DNA of 64,000 nucleotides from DATDAH01 sp963725155 (GCA_963725155.1 CAVRXU010000011.1:106064-170063), one strand, 5' to 3'. Shown: positions 8,588 through 18,238, numbered from the stretch's first letter. Notes: a model not told the origin generated them from the letters alone. Numbers and translations are program-made.

Positions 8588-9148
8588 TCAGCGCACTTCG
8601 ACGCGCACGTCGGTGGGGTTGGTGATCACGTCGTACACGGCGGACCGCTTCTGGGACTGCGCGACGATCGCGTTGATCTCGTCCGGGGTGGCATCGGCGT
8701 CGATGTCGTAGGTCACCTTGATGTCGCCGAAGCCGTTGCGGACGTCGCTGTCGATGCCGAGGATGCCCCGCACGTCCATCGAACCCTCGACCGTCGCCGA
8801 GACGCGGCGCAGCTGGATGTCCCGGTTCTGGGCCACGGCGGCGACGCCGGCGGTGAGGCAGCCGGCAAGGCCCACGAGCACGTACTCCACCGGCGTGGCG
8901 CCGTTGTCCTCGGAGGCGAAGATCTCCGGGTGGTCCACGTCGAAGGAGTACCGCGTCCGATGGTTCTGCTCCTCGCCGAGCCCGAAGAAGCTCTCGACGG
9001 TGGATGAGCTGTGGGTGCCGTTCTGCCACTCACAGGACGCCCGCCACTCGAACTTGGCGGCTTCAGGCGCCTCGGTCAACGCTTCCCGAGCGCCGAGTAG
9101 CGCTTCGACGTTGACACCGTTGTTGACAGGGGTGGCAGTAGACGTCAT
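8588..9148 (-). CDS. OsmC-family peroxidase/protein
   Basis: 186 aa. OsmC/Ohr fold with the active-site helix LAGCLTAGVAAVAQ, containing the redox Cys, and the ENDNGATPVEY-like approach segment (here EDNGATPVEYVLVG). Family members detoxify organic hydroperoxides using thiols. ATG 9148 is preceded by AAGGAG at good spacing; a TTG one codon upstream is less likely. The C-terminal extension after the OsmC core is modest. Located upstream of the flavoprotein monooxygenase in the same orientation. Confidence 0.88.
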   Translation of the reverse strand: MTSTATPVNNGVNVEALLGAREALTEAPEAAKFEWRASCEWQNGTHSSSTVESFFGLGEEQNHRTRYSFDVDHPEIFASEDNGATPVEYVLVGLAGCLTAGVAAVAQNRDIQLRRVSATVEGSMDVRGILGIDSDVRNGFGDIKVTYDIDADATPDEINAIVAQSQKRSAVYDVITNPTDVRVEVR

Positions 9149-9171
9149 CAATCAGCTCCTTGCTCCGTCCG

Positions 9172-9190
9172 GCGAGGGGTGAACCCTCGC
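9172..9190. promoter_or_regulatory. Small dyad upstream of osmC
   Basis: GCGAGGG-GTGAA-CCCTCGC: 7-bp perfect arms with a 5-nt spacer, about 24-42 nt upstream of the OsmC start in the divergent gap to the BTAD regulator (9149-9313). It could be an operator or a leader hairpin. No protein partner is indicated by the sequence alone. Confidence 0.4.
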
Positions 9191-9313
9191 GATGATGCGC
9201 GATGTGCCCGCACAGTCTCGCCCAATTCACGTGGTCGTGGTGGGAAAAGTGCCTCACGTCACGGAGCGAGGTTCTCGGCCGGCCCCTTCCGGGAGCGCGC
9301 GTAGCCTGAGCCC

Positions 9314-12300
9314 GTGGAGGGGTTGGATCAGCTGCGGATCCGGCTGCTCGGCGGCTTGGACGTGGACGGCGTCGACCCCCGGGAGGTCGGGAGCCGCAAG
9401 GCGCGCACCCTCGTCAAGGTCCTCGCCCTCGCCCGGGGCAGCCCCGTGCCCGCCGACCGCGTGGTCGAGGCCCTCTGGCCCGGGGATGACACTCCGCTCA
9501 AGCCGGTCGACCAGGTGGGGGTGCTGGTGAGCCGGTTGCGGTCCGTGGTCGGCGCCGATCGCCTGACCCGCACCGACGCGGGCTGGGCCCTGGCGGTCGA
9601 CTGGCTCGACGTGGTGGAGCTCGAGGAGCGCGTGGACGAAGCCGCGGCCCGCCTCGCCGCCGGGAACCCGGGCGCGGCCCGAGCCGCGGCCCGGGCCGCC
9701 CTCACCCTCGTCCGCGGCGACCTCCTCGCCGACGAGCCCGATCCCGTGTGGGCCGAGGCGGATCGGGCCGCGGTGGGCCGAGCCGTCGCCCGGGGCCGCC
9801 TGATCGCGGCAGAGGCGGCGCTCGCCGCGGGTGACCCGGTCGCCGCCGCGACCGAGGCGGAAGGGGCGCTGGACCACGATGCCTACGACGAGGCCGCCCT
9901 GCGCCTGCTGATGCGGGCCGACACCGCAGCGGGCCGGCCGGCGTCGGCGCTGGCCGCGTACGCCCGCGTCAGGGAACGGTTGGCGGAGGACCTCGGCGTC
10001 GATCCCCTCCCGGAGACCGAGGCGCTGCACACCGCGATCCTGCTGGGTGACCCGCCGGTCGAGGCGCCGGCGCCCGTGGCCGCCCCGGCCCTGGTCGGTC
10101 GCGCCGCCGAGCTGGCCGAGCTCGATGACCTGCTCGGCCGGGTCGAGCGCGGGGCGGCGCTGCTGGCCGTCGTCGAGGGGGAGGCCGGCATCGGCAAGAC
10201 CTCGCTGGTGTCCGCGTGGTCGGCGAACCGACGAGCCGATGCGCTCGTGCTGACCGGACGGTGCGACGAGCTGGGCCGCGACCTCCCCCTCCAGCCGGTG
10301 CTCGACGGCTTGGAGAAGCACCTACGCTCGCTCGACGCCGACCAGGTCGAGGCCGTGCTGGCGGACGCCGAGCCTGTGCTCGGGCCCCTCCTCGGGCGGT
10401 TCAGCGTCGGACCGTCAGGGCCGGTGCCGACGACGGTGCGTGACGCCGGCGTCGGCCAAGCCCTGCTCTTCGCCTCGCTCCTGGCTGCGATCGAGCGCGC
10501 GGCCGACGATCGACCCGCCGTGGTCATCGCCGAGGACGTGCACCTGGCCAGCGCCAGCACCAACGAGTGGCTGCGGTTCGCGGCGCGGCGCGGCCATCGC
10601 CTGCTCGTGCTGGCGACTCGGCGCCCCGAAGGCGGATCGGTCGGACCGGCCGTACTCGTCCCCATCGGCCCCCTCGATCTCGGATCGGTGGCCGAGCTCG
10701 TCGGGGAAGACCGCGCCCCCGACCTCTACGCCCGCAGCGGCGGCCATCCGTTGTTCCTGCTCGAGCTGGCCCATGCCGCACCGGGCGAGCTGCCCGCCAG
10801 CGTTCGCGAGGCCGTCGCCGCACGGGTCGACGGCCTCGGCGAAGCGGCCACGACACTGCGGGCCGCGGCGATCCTCGGCAGCGAAGTGGACGTCGACCTC
10901 CTGGCCGCCGTCCTCGACCGCTCCGTGGCGACGTTGCTCGAGCACCTCGACGCCGGTCTGCAGGCCCTGCTGGTGGAGGAGCGCTCGGCCACGTTCGCCT
11001 TCCGCCACGGGTTGGTGCGTGACGCGCTGGCCGCCGACACCTCGGCCGCCCGCCGGGCATTCGTGCACCGCGAGGCCGCCCGCGTCCTCGAACGGCGTCC
11101 GGGGCACGATCCGATGGAGGTGGCGTGGCACGCCCGCCATGGCGGGGACGTGCCCACGGCGGTCACCGCCCTGATCGACGCCGCGGCGACGGCGAGCAGC
11201 CGGTACGACACCGCGCTGGCCGAGGAGCTGCTGACCGATGCGATCGGTCTCGAGGACATCGTTGCGGCACGGGTGGCGCGGGCGCTGGTCCGCATCGCCC
11301 GCTTCGACCTCGACGGGGCGAATGCCGACGCCCTGCGTGCGGTTGAGCTCGGCGGGGGGCCGAGCGCGCTGGAGGTCGCCGGCTGGGCCAGCTACTACCA
11401 ACGCAACTACGACCTCGCCCGCCAGCGGGCCGACGAAGCGGGCGAGCGCACCGATGATCCGGGCGTGCGGGCCAGCTGCCTGACCCTCAGCGGGCGGATC
11501 CTCCACGCCAGCGGGCGCTTGCCCGAAGCCGACGCCCGCCTGACCGAAGCCGTCGACCGGGCGCCGGCCTCGGTGCGCGGCGTGGCCCAGGTCTTCCTCG
11601 GCGGGCTGCGGATCCACCAGGGCGCCGTCGCCGAAGGCGCCGACCTCGTCGACCGAGCACTGCTCGACCCGGCCCGCATCGGGCACCCGTTCGCGGTGCA
11701 CCATGCCCACCTCTTCCGTGTGCTCGCGCTCGGCATGCAGGGACGGCCGATCGACGCCCTCGCCGCGGTGGAGGTCGGCCAAGCGGCGGCCACCGAGGCC
11801 GGGGAGGCGGGAACCCGCTTCCGGGCCGTGCAGGACAACCTGCGGTCGTGGGTGCTCCGCAGCCTGGGCCACCTCGACGAGGCCGACGACTGGACCGGGC
11901 GGGCCCTCGAGGTGTCCGCCGCCTCCCGCACCTCGATGAGCGAGATGTACTACGCGGCGGAGCTGGACCGGATCGAGGGCCGCCTGCTCGCCGGGGACAT
12001 CGACGGGGCGAGCGACGAGCTGGACGGGATCGACGACATCGCACCGTGGAACGGCGGTCACGCCTGGCACCACCGACAGCGCTTCCACCTGCAGCGGGCG
12101 CGCGTCGCGCTGGCCCGGTCCGACCTCGTGGGTGCGGCGGAGGACTCCCTCGTCGCCATCACCGACAGCGTCGAGCGCCGGACCCTGCGCTACCGGCTCT
12201 TCGCCACCGTCACGGCGGCCCAGGCCCGACTGGCGGCGGGCGAGGCGATCGAGCACGACGACCTCGATCGGGCGCTCGACCGGCTCGAGGCCTGTGGCGG

Positions 12301-12466
12301 CCTCGAGGTGTGGCGGGTCACCGCGGAGTTGGCGGCGGCGTCGGGGGTCGACCGCTGGTGGCGGGACGCCGAGCGCCGGGCCGGGGCCCTGATCGCCGAA
12401 TCGGGTGACCACGGCGAGACCCTGCGTCGCTCCGTGGCGACGACGTTCACCGCCCTCGGTCGTTAG
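9314..12466 (+). CDS. Giant BTAD/SARP-type regulator with AAA (STAND) ATPase and TPR-like repeats
   Basis: 1050 aa. The N-terminus is a winged-helix Trans_reg_C-like domain (LRIRLLGGLDVDGV, residues 7-20), followed by a BTAD helical domain to about 240 (ALAAYARVRERLAEDLGVDP). A P-loop GEAGIGKTSL follows at about 289-298, with a Walker-B-like VVIAEDVH near 400. The C-terminal half is helical and TPR-like. The domain order matches AfsR/SARP-like activators that respond to a signal through ATP hydrolysis and activate secondary or accessory pathways. GTG start. It converges with the methyltransferase gene, overlapping by 4 bp. Confidence 0.85.
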   Translation: MEGLDQLRIRLLGGLDVDGVDPREVGSRKARTLVKVLALARGSPVPADRVVEALWPGDDTPLKPVDQVGVLVSRLRSVVGADRLTRTDAGWALAVDWLDVVELEERVDEAAARLAAGNPGAARAAARAALTLVRGDLLADEPDPVWAEADRAAVGRAVARGRLIAAEAALAAGDPVAAATEAEGALDHDAYDEAALRLLMRADTAAGRPASALAAYARVRERLAEDLGVDPLPETEALHTAILLGDPPVEAPAPVAAPALVGRAAELAELDDLLGRVERGAALLAVVEGEAGIGKTSLVSAWSANRRADALVLTGRCDELGRDLPLQPVLDGLEKHLRSLDADQVEAVLADAEPVLGPLLGRFSVGPSGPVPTTVRDAGVGQALLFASLLAAIERAADDRPAVVIAEDVHLASASTNEWLRFAARRGHRLLVLATRRPEGGSVGPAVLVPIGPLDLGSVAELVGEDRAPDLYARSGGHPLFLLELAHAAPGELPASVREAVAARVDGLGEAATTLRAAAILGSEVDVDLLAAVLDRSVATLLEHLDAGLQALLVEERSATFAFRHGLVRDALAADTSAARRAFVHREAARVLERRPGHDPMEVAWHARHGGDVPTAVTALIDAAATASSRYDTALAEELLTDAIGLEDIVAARVARALVRIARFDLDGANADALRAVELGGGPSALEVAGWASYYQRNYDLARQRADEAGERTDDPGVRASCLTLSGRILHASGRLPEADARLTEAVDRAPASVRGVAQVFLGGLRIHQGAVAEGADLVDRALLDPARIGHPFAVHHAHLFRVLALGMQGRPIDALAAVEVGQAAATEAGEAGTRFRAVQDNLRSWVLRSLGHLDEADDWTGRALEVSAASRTSMSEMYYAAELDRIEGRLLAGDIDGASDELDGIDDIAPWNGGHAWHHRQRFHLQRARVALARSDLVGAAEDSLVAITDSVERRTLRYRLFATVTAAQARLAAGEAIEHDDLDRALDRLEACGGLEVWRVTAELAAASGVDRWWRDAERRAGALIAESGDHGETLRRSVATTFTALGR

Positions 12467-13242
12467 CCCACCGGCGCGCGAGCGGCGAGGAAGATCACCC
12501 GGCGGACGAGCGGCTCCGGATCGGGCCCGAGGAGGTCGAGGGCCCGGGCGAACAGGGCATCCTGCGTCGACGGGTCGAGGCCGTCGACGAAGGACGCGCA
12601 CTGGGCGAGGCCCAGCCGCCACCGCACCATGTCGGCCGGCCCCAGCTCGGTCAGCGCCACCTCGAGGCGCTCGACCCGTACCGGTTCCAGGCCCCCGGCG
12701 TCGATCGCCGCCGATGCGGCGGCCACGGACCCCCATGCCGCCATGGCCGCCTTCAGCGCCGCGTACCACTCCGGCTTCACCCAGCCGACCTCGTGCAACG
12801 CGGCCTCGACCGCGCCCTTGGCCGGGTGGTCGTCGTCGTCGGCGTAGGTCGAGGCCACGAGCAGGTCGGCGACCCGACCGGCCTCCCGCACGCCCTCGGC
12901 GGGATCGTCGAGGTGGTTGAGGACGAACGGAGCGAGCACGACGTCGAACGCGTCCGGCCGGAACGGCAGCTGACGGATGTCGCTCACGCTCGCCGGCGGA
13001 CGGGTGGGCTGGTCGACCCGCAGCATGGCGGCGGCGAAGTCGGTGGCCACCACCCGGGCGCCGGCGGCCTGGGCCGCATAGGAGCCGACACCCGTGCCGC
13101 TGCCCAGGTCCAAGACGAATCGGCCGGCCAGCGGCACGGGGCTGAAGGCGACGAGGAGCTCGGCCAGGCGCTGGTAGACGCGGGTCGGACCGTCGGCCCA
13201 CGCCGCCGCGCCGGCCGAGTACGCCGCGCCGATGGCCGTCAC
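12463..13242 (-). CDS. Class I SAM-dependent methyltransferase
   Basis: 259 aa. SAM-binding motif I is VLDLGSGTGVG at residues 43-53, with the acidic end of strand 2 in VVATDFA and the post-motif FDVVLAPFVLNHLDD. These match UbiE/COQ5-like methyltransferases; the substrate is not predictable. GTG start at 13242 overlaps the stop of the phosphotransferase gene by 4 bp (GTGA), indicating coupled translation. Confidence 0.85.
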   Translation of the reverse strand: MTAIGAAYSAGAAAWADGPTRVYQRLAELLVAFSPVPLAGRFVLDLGSGTGVGSYAAQAAGARVVATDFAAAMLRVDQPTRPPASVSDIRQLPFRPDAFDVVLAPFVLNHLDDPAEGVREAGRVADLLVASTYADDDDHPAKGAVEAALHEVGWVKPEWYAALKAAMAAWGSVAAASAAIDAGGLEPVRVERLEVALTELGPADMVRWRLGLAQCASFVDGLDPSTQDALFARALDLLGPDPEPLVRRVIFLAARAPVG

Positions 13243-14348
13243 AGGTACGCCGCCCCCTCGCGGGCCCGGTCACACCACCAGCCGAGCTCGGCGTCATCGC
13301 CCAACGCCTTCTCCCAGCCGAACTCCACCAGGGCGCCGAGGAGGCACACGGCGAGCTGGCGATCCCACCACGGGCTCGTCTCGACGCCGTGGGTCTCGAG
13401 CGAGGCTCGGAGCGCGGCGATGGCGTCCTCCTTGCTCTGCGGCAGGCGGGCCTGGTTGAGCGCGAGGTACCACGCCAGGTCGTGGCCCACCGGCGCGATG
13501 CCGGGATAGGTCCAGTCGATGAGCACGGTGCGACCGTCGCCAGCCGTGCCCACGTTGCCGAGCTTCCAGTCGCCGTGCACGAAGGCGAAGGGCGTCGTCG
13601 AGAGGGCATCCACCAGCGGCTGGACGTCGGGTCGGAGGGCTTCGATGAGGGTGCGCACGTCACGGGGGGCACGCACCGCGAAGCGCTCCCAGCCCTCGGT
13701 GGCGATCCGCGGGACGGGGTCGGGGAAGCCATTGGCCCGCTGGATGTCCATGTTGACGTCGGAGAACCACAGGTAGCGGTTGGCCAGCGGCACCAGGCCC
13801 ACCTCGTCGGTCCACCGCCACGTGCGGGCGGCGAGAGCAGCCATCGTGTCGAGGTGGGCGAGGTGGTCGGCGAGGGAGATCGGGTCGTCGCCCGGCGGCA
13901 CGAGCTCGTCGGAGAGGTCGCGCATGAGCAGGGCCGCACCCCACCCGTTGCGCCCCAGGCCGCCGGCCGCGCCCACCATCCCGTGCTCGATCCGCTCGGG
14001 CAGCACGTCCATCAGGCCGCTGGCCCAGACCTGCAGCGGCTTGCAGCCGACGTCACCACACAACCGCATGGTCCAGTCGTGGTCGATGTGGACGTACTTG
14101 ACGATGTGGGGCTCGCCGTCGATCAGGAGCCGCTCGAACCCGGAACCGGACTTCGAGTCGGTGGTGAAGAAGGGCTCGCGACCCGTCGCCCCGGCCAGCA
14201 GCTCCTCGACCGAGGACGCGACCGGTCGCGGGATGAGGGAGGGAGCGTTTCGCCCGCGGCCGTCGCCCATGCCCGCAGCATCCCGCGCCGACTCCCGTTC
14301 CGCCAGGGACCGGTCGGGGCTGGTGTCGGCTGCGGCAGCTCTGGTCAT
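13239..14348 (-). CDS. Aminoglycoside phosphotransferase-like kinase family protein
   Basis: 369 aa from ATG 14348 (GAGG nine bases upstream); M at 14270 is an alternative. The kinase-like catalytic loop VHGDWKLGN lies at about residues 254-262 and the Mg-binding VLIDWTYPG at about 273-281, as in APH/choline-kinase-fold enzymes. The N-terminal lobe includes SGSGFERLLIDGE. The family phosphorylates small molecules such as aminoglycosides, choline or steroid-like alcohols; no resistance claim can be made. It is operonic with the downstream methyltransferase, suggesting joint modification of one metabolite. Confidence 0.8.
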   Translation of the reverse strand: MTRAAAADTSPDRSLAERESARDAAGMGDGRGRNAPSLIPRPVASSVEELLAGATGREPFFTTDSKSGSGFERLLIDGEPHIVKYVHIDHDWTMRLCGDVGCKPLQVWASGLMDVLPERIEHGMVGAAGGLGRNGWGAALLMRDLSDELVPPGDDPISLADHLAHLDTMAALAARTWRWTDEVGLVPLANRYLWFSDVNMDIQRANGFPDPVPRIATEGWERFAVRAPRDVRTLIEALRPDVQPLVDALSTTPFAFVHGDWKLGNVGTAGDGRTVLIDWTYPGIAPVGHDLAWYLALNQARLPQSKEDAIAALRASLETHGVETSPWWDRQLAVCLLGALVEFGWEKALGDDAELGWWCDRAREGAAYL

Positions 14349-14370
14349 GACGACATCCTCGGCGTCAGTG

Positions 14371-14411
14371 CTTGCAGCGGCCTTGCATCGGCGTCGCAAG
14401 GGCGCTGCAGG
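14371..14411. promoter_or_regulatory. Long imperfect hairpin/dyad in divergent promoter region
   Basis: Arms TGCAGCGGCCTTGC (14373-14386) and GCAAGGGCGCTGCA (14396-14409) pair over 14 positions with a single G-G mismatch around a 9-nt loop, and two more pairs extend the stem. It lies between the phosphotransferase start (14348) and the methyltransferase start (14465). The size fits an operator for a dimeric regulator or a structured 5' leader of the right-hand gene. No flanking regulator is encoded next to it. Confidence 0.5.
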
Positions 14412-14464
14412 CCCCCTGGCCCACGGTGACCTCCGTCCAACCCACGACAGACGGAGATGACGCA

Positions 14465-15527
14465 ATGACGATCAACGAAGACAAGCTCAACGACCTCATC
14501 GGACAGTTCGTGACCGACTTCGGGGCGGCCATGCACGCCGCCACCGTGGTCATCGGCGACAAGCTCGGGCTGTACAAGGCCCTGGCTGACCGGGGTCCGA
14601 TCACCGGCGCCGCACTGGCCGAGGCGGTCGGCTACGACGAGCGCCTGGTCGAGCAGTGGCTGAGCGCGCAGTTCGTGAGCGGCTACGCGGAGTACGACCC
14701 GGCGACAGGCCAGTTCTCCCTCTCCGAGGAGCAGGTGGCGGTGCTCGCTGACGAGTCCACGCCGGCCTTCCTGGTCGGGGCCCAGACGATCACCGCCGCC
14801 ATCTGGAAGGACGAGGAGCGCATCCGCGACGCCTTCCGGACGGGTCGGCGGCCTCGGCTGGCACGAGCACGACCACGACCTCTTCCACGGCACCGAGAAG
14901 CTGTTCAAGCCGGGGTACCAGGGCAACCTCGTCGACGCCTGGATCCCCTCGCTCGAGGGCGTCGCCGCCAAGCTCGGTGTCGACGGGACCACCGTCGCCG
15001 ACATCGGCTGCGGGCACGGATCCTCGACGATCCTCCTGGCGGAGGCGTACCCGCAGGCGACGATCATCGGCTTCGACTACCACGTCGAGTCGATCGACCA
15101 GGCCCGCAAGCGGGCCGCCGAGGCCGGCGTGGCCGACCGGGTGCGGTTCGAGGTGGCCAGTGCCCAGGACTTCCCGGGCACCGGCTACGACCTGATCTGC
15201 ATCTTCGACGCCCTCCACGACATGGGCGATCCGGTCGGCGGCGCGGCCCACATCCGCGAAGCCCTGGCCGACGACGGGACGTGGCTGCTGGTCGAGCCGA
15301 TGGCCATCGCCGGCCTCGAGAACAACGTGAACCCGGTCAGCCGGGTCTTCTATGCCGGATCGGTGGGCATCTGCACCCCGGCGGCCGAGGCCCAGGAGGG
15401 CGGCTACGCCCTCGGCAACCAGGTCCCCGACGAGCAATGGCAGGAGCTGCTCGCGGATGTCGGGTTCACCCGGTTCCGCCGGGCGACCGAGACCCCCTTC
15501 AACCGGGTGTTCGAGGTCCGGAAGTAG
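14465..15527 (+). CDS. SAM-dependent methyltransferase with N-terminal winged helix (frameshift near 14846)
   Basis: The N-terminal part (MTINEDKLNDLIGQFVTDF) is a dimerisation/winged-helix segment as in many actinobacterial class I methyltransferases. The catalytic part continues in the +1 frame. Dropping one base near 14846 joins DAFRTG to GGLGWHEHDHDLF, exactly the expected family continuation. SAM motif I is VADIGCGHGSST (about 14995-15030). All downstream motifs are intact, so an indel error is the simplest explanation. ATG start with GGAG upstream. It is followed by a strong terminator at 15544-15577. Confidence 0.8.
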
Positions 15528-15543
15528 GCACACCACCCGGGGC

Positions 15544-15577
15544 CAGAAGGCCCCACGCGCCGGCGTGGGGCCTTCTG
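15544..15577. terminator. Bidirectional intrinsic-terminator hairpin
   Basis: A 15-bp perfect stem (arms beginning CAGAAGGCCCCACGC, with the exact complement on the right) closes a 4-nt GCCG loop. It sits between two convergent genes (methyltransferase stop 15527, SRPBCC stop 15586). There is no long U-tract, as is common in GC-rich Actinobacteria. Confidence 0.85.
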
Positions 15578-15585
15578 CCGACCCC

Positions 15586-16059
15586 TCAGGCGGCCAGCAG
15601 GATCTCCTCCAGGTGGTCCAGCGCCCGACGGGCGTACCCCTGCCACACGAGGCCGAAGGCGGGGAGCACCACGGCGCCGGCGCCCGACTGGGGGTGGATC
15701 CTCCAGGACCAGGTGATCCGGCACCCCGTGCCCACGGACTCGAAGGTCCAGGCCCCCTCGACCCGAGCGACCAGTGGGCGGAGCGGCCCGGTGATGTCGG
15801 TCAGCTCGTAGCTGAACGCGTCCGGCTCGTCGACGGTGTCCAGACGCTCGGTGACCGAACCTCCGTCGGCCGTGTGGATGGTGCGCACTTGGCCGACGGT
15901 CGCCCATTGTCCCTCCTGGTCGACGGCCGTGATCGGCGGGATCGGGCCGTACCGGCGGTTGAAGAGGTCAGGGAGGGGCGTGGCGAGGGTCACGCGGAAG
16001 GCCTCCTCGAGGGCGACGGGGTAGGTCCGGGAGCGGGCGACGTCGTGGGGGTTGGCCAT
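15586..16059 (-). CDS. SRPBCC family protein
   Basis: 157 aa. Opening SRTYPVALEEAFRVTLATPLP, a central GGSVTERLD strand and the C-terminal helix WQGYARRALDHLEEILLA follow the helix-grip START/polyketide-cyclase pattern. Ligand unknown. ATG 16059 is the only Met near the first strand. It converges on the methyltransferase across the terminator and is divergent from the hotdog protein (138 bp). Confidence 0.75.
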   Translation of the reverse strand: MANPHDVARSRTYPVALEEAFRVTLATPLPDLFNRRYGPIPPITAVDQEGQWATVGQVRTIHTADGGSVTERLDTVDEPDAFSYELTDITGPLRPLVARVEGAWTFESVGTGCRITWSWRIHPQSGAGAVVLPAFGLVWQGYARRALDHLEEILLAA

Positions 16060-16197
16060 GGCTCGATGCTCGCCCCACCGGCGGGCGACAGCAACCTCGC
16101 CGATCACACTCCCTCCGTCGGTGGCCGTGGTCGTCGAGCAGACGCCACGGCGGCGGCGGACTTGCACGGCCCCGACAGCGGCGACCAGCCTCACCCG

Positions 16198-17001
16198 ATG
16201 ACCGACGTGTCCGGCCCGGAGTTCTCGGTGCCGGGACGCTTCGGGATCGCCGCCCAGGTCGATGGCGCCGGCCTGCGCCTCGTGCTCACCCCGCAGCCGG
16301 AGGTCCTGGTGCACGGGGTGGTGCGGGCCAGCGTGCTGGCCTACGCCGTCGACGCCGTCGCCGGCATCTCGATCGACGAGTCCCCGGACGTGTGGACGCT
16401 CACCACGGACCTGTCACTCAGGATGCGCCCGGTGCCTGCGCCGGACTCGTTGGCGGCGTCCAGCACCATCGTGCGCCGGGGTCGTCGATCCGTCACCAGC
16501 ACCTTCGAAGTGTGCGACGACGAGGGTGCCGAAGTGGCCTCGGGAGCCATCGGCTTCGCCACGGTCCCCCGTCGCGCCGGCGATCCGCCCAAGCCGATGG
16601 TGACCCCGGAGGTCGCCGCCCAGATGTTCACGGGGCGTTCCACCCTGTCGGAGCCGCTTCGTGAGGCGGCGGGGATCGAGGTGCTCGATGCCGCCGCCGG
16701 CGTCGTGCAGGTCGCGGTGACCCCGGAGTTGCGCAACCCGGCGGGCACCCTGCAGGGAGCGATGGTCGCGTTGGTCGCCGAGGTCGCCGCCGAGGAGTTG
16801 GCGGCGACCCGGGCCGACGCCCCGGTGGTGGTCACCGACCTCGACCTGCGCTACCTCGCCCAGGCTCCGGAGGGCCCGGTGCGCACCCGGAGCCGCCCGC
16901 TCGGCCCCGCGCCCGACGATCCGATGCAGATCGAGCTGATCGACACCTCCGCCGACCGGCTGACGACCCTCGTCTACGCCCGGGCTCGGGTCTTGGGCTG
17001 A
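16198..17001 (+). CDS. Double-hotdog thioesterase-like protein
   Basis: 267 aa. Two hotdog units can be seen. The first covers about residues 5-130 (VLVHGVVRASVLAYAVDAVAG); the second about 140-267 contains NPAGTLQGAMVALVAEVAAEE, the PaaI-type helix with the NPxGTLQGG-like loop that carries the catalytic Asn/Gly, and ends in LTTLVYARARV. Such double-hotdog proteins hydrolyse or bind acyl-CoAs. ATG 16198 precedes the first strand. Its last 12 codons are echoed downstream at 18239-18272. Confidence 0.75.
   Translation: MTDVSGPEFSVPGRFGIAAQVDGAGLRLVLTPQPEVLVHGVVRASVLAYAVDAVAGISIDESPDVWTLTTDLSLRMRPVPAPDSLAASSTIVRRGRRSVTSTFEVCDDEGAEVASGAIGFATVPRRAGDPPKPMVTPEVAAQMFTGRSTLSEPLREAAGIEVLDAAAGVVQVAVTPELRNPAGTLQGAMVALVAEVAAEELAATRADAPVVVTDLDLRYLAQAPEGPVRTRSRPLGPAPDDPMQIELIDTSADRLTTLVYARARVLG
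16953..16988 (+). repeat. Direct repeat copy 1 (3' end of hotdog gene)
   Basis: This stretch encodes the C-terminal DRLTTLVYARAR of the hotdog protein. It matches 18239-18272; in the 26-nt core (16963-16988 versus 18247-18272) 23 bases are identical and the three differences are all third-codon changes. The two copies bracket the peptidoglycan-binding lipoprotein gene. Confidence 0.5.
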
Positions 17002-17107
17002 CCAACAGCGAGGCTCAGGGTGTACCCGCGCTTCGGGTGGCCGCTGCTTGCGGCCTTCGCACTCCGCAGCGTCGTGATGCTTATCATCGACCAGGTCGGA
17101 TGAGAGG

Positions 17108-18238
17108 GTGACCGTGGCACGGCGAGCACTGGCGGTCGGCGCTGTAGTCCTGGCCCTGGCCGCCTGCAGCGACACCGATGGCGGCGACGACGTCGAAGCC
17201 GATCCGGTCGCGGCCGCCCAGCAAGATCTGGAGGAGGCGGAGGCGGCGTTGGACGAGGCCGACGCCGCGCTCGATGAGTCCAGCGCCCGGTTCTGCGACG
17301 AGAGCGCTCAGTACATCGAGGCGGTCGACCGGTACGGCGGGATCGTCACCGATGCCGAGGCGACCGTCGGTGACGTGACGACGGCCGGCGCCGACCTCGA
17401 GGAGCCACGCGATGCGGTCACCTCGAGCGCCGACGACGTGCGCCAGGCGACAGACGACCGGGCCGAGGCCGCGCAACAGGTGGCCGACGCCGAGGTCGCC
17501 CTGGCCGAGGCCCAGACCGGGACGACCGGCCCACCAGCCGACGAAACGACCACCACGACCGAGCCCATCGTTCCCGACGACGCCGTCGACCGGGTCGAGC
17601 GCGCCGAGGCCGACCTCAGCGCCGCGTTCGAGGGCGTCGACGAGTCCACGCCGCTCTCTGAAGCCACCCAGGAGGTGAACGCCGCCGCGGTCTCGGTCGA
17701 GGTCGCCTGGATGCAGCTCTTCGCCACCGCCGGCTGCCTGAGCGACGAGGAGCAACAGGAGACCGTGATCGCCGTCGCCGACTACACCCGCACGCTGCAG
17801 TCGGCGCTCACCACCGCCGGTCACTACGACGGGGAGATCGACGGGGTCTACGGCCCGGCCACCGTCGAGGCCGTCGAGCAGCTGCAGGCCGACGCCGGCC
17901 TCCCGGCCACCGGCCTCGTCGACCGGGCGACCGCCGAGGCGCTCGACGAAGCCGTGACCGCGGCTGGGGGCGACGCCGCCGCGGCCGAGCTCGCCCACAC
18001 GGCCGCGCTCCAGACGGTGCTGACCGTGACCGGCCATTGGACAGGCCCGATCGACGGGGAGTGGACCGAAGCCCTTACGGCGGCCCTCCAGGAGTTCCAG
18101 ACCGACCTGGGAGTGGAGCCGACCGGCGTGATCGATCCGGCCACCATCGCCGCCGCCCAACAAGCCCTCGAAGGGGCCCGGACCCCGGCGACCACGACCA
18201 CCACGGAGGCCGACGAGGCGAGCACCACGGTCCCATGA
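17108..18238 (+). CDS. Lipoprotein with coiled coil and two peptidoglycan-binding domains
   Basis: 376 aa, GTG start. The signal peptide ends in a lipobox, LALAAC (Cys at about 19), so the protein should be membrane-anchored outside the cell. Residues 30-220 are acidic, Ala/Glu/Asp-rich heptad-like helix with a Thr/Pro break near 140-150. Two PG_binding_1 modules follow: GHYDGEIDGVYGPATVEAV (about 240-285) and GHWTGPIDGEWTEALTAAL (about 312-355). No hydrolase domain is fused. It may be an anchoring or spacer protein of the cell wall. Confidence 0.85.
   Translation: MTVARRALAVGAVVLALAACSDTDGGDDVEADPVAAAQQDLEEAEAALDEADAALDESSARFCDESAQYIEAVDRYGGIVTDAEATVGDVTTAGADLEEPRDAVTSSADDVRQATDDRAEAAQQVADAEVALAEAQTGTTGPPADETTTTTEPIVPDDAVDRVERAEADLSAAFEGVDESTPLSEATQEVNAAAVSVEVAWMQLFATAGCLSDEEQQETVIAVADYTRTLQSALTTAGHYDGEIDGVYGPATVEAVEQLQADAGLPATGLVDRATAEALDEAVTAAGGDAAAAELAHTAALQTVLTVTGHWTGPIDGEWTEALTAALQEFQTDLGVEPTGVIDPATIAAAQQALEGARTPATTTTTEADEASTTVP

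Noticed and set aside
10415..13939. 1174-aa minus-strand frame
   Set aside because: It crosses the BTAD regulator and other real genes, shows low-complexity composition and no motif; a shadow frame.
17108..18238. Peptidoglycan hydrolase
   Set aside because: Only peptidoglycan-binding modules and a coiled coil are present; no catalytic domain could be found.
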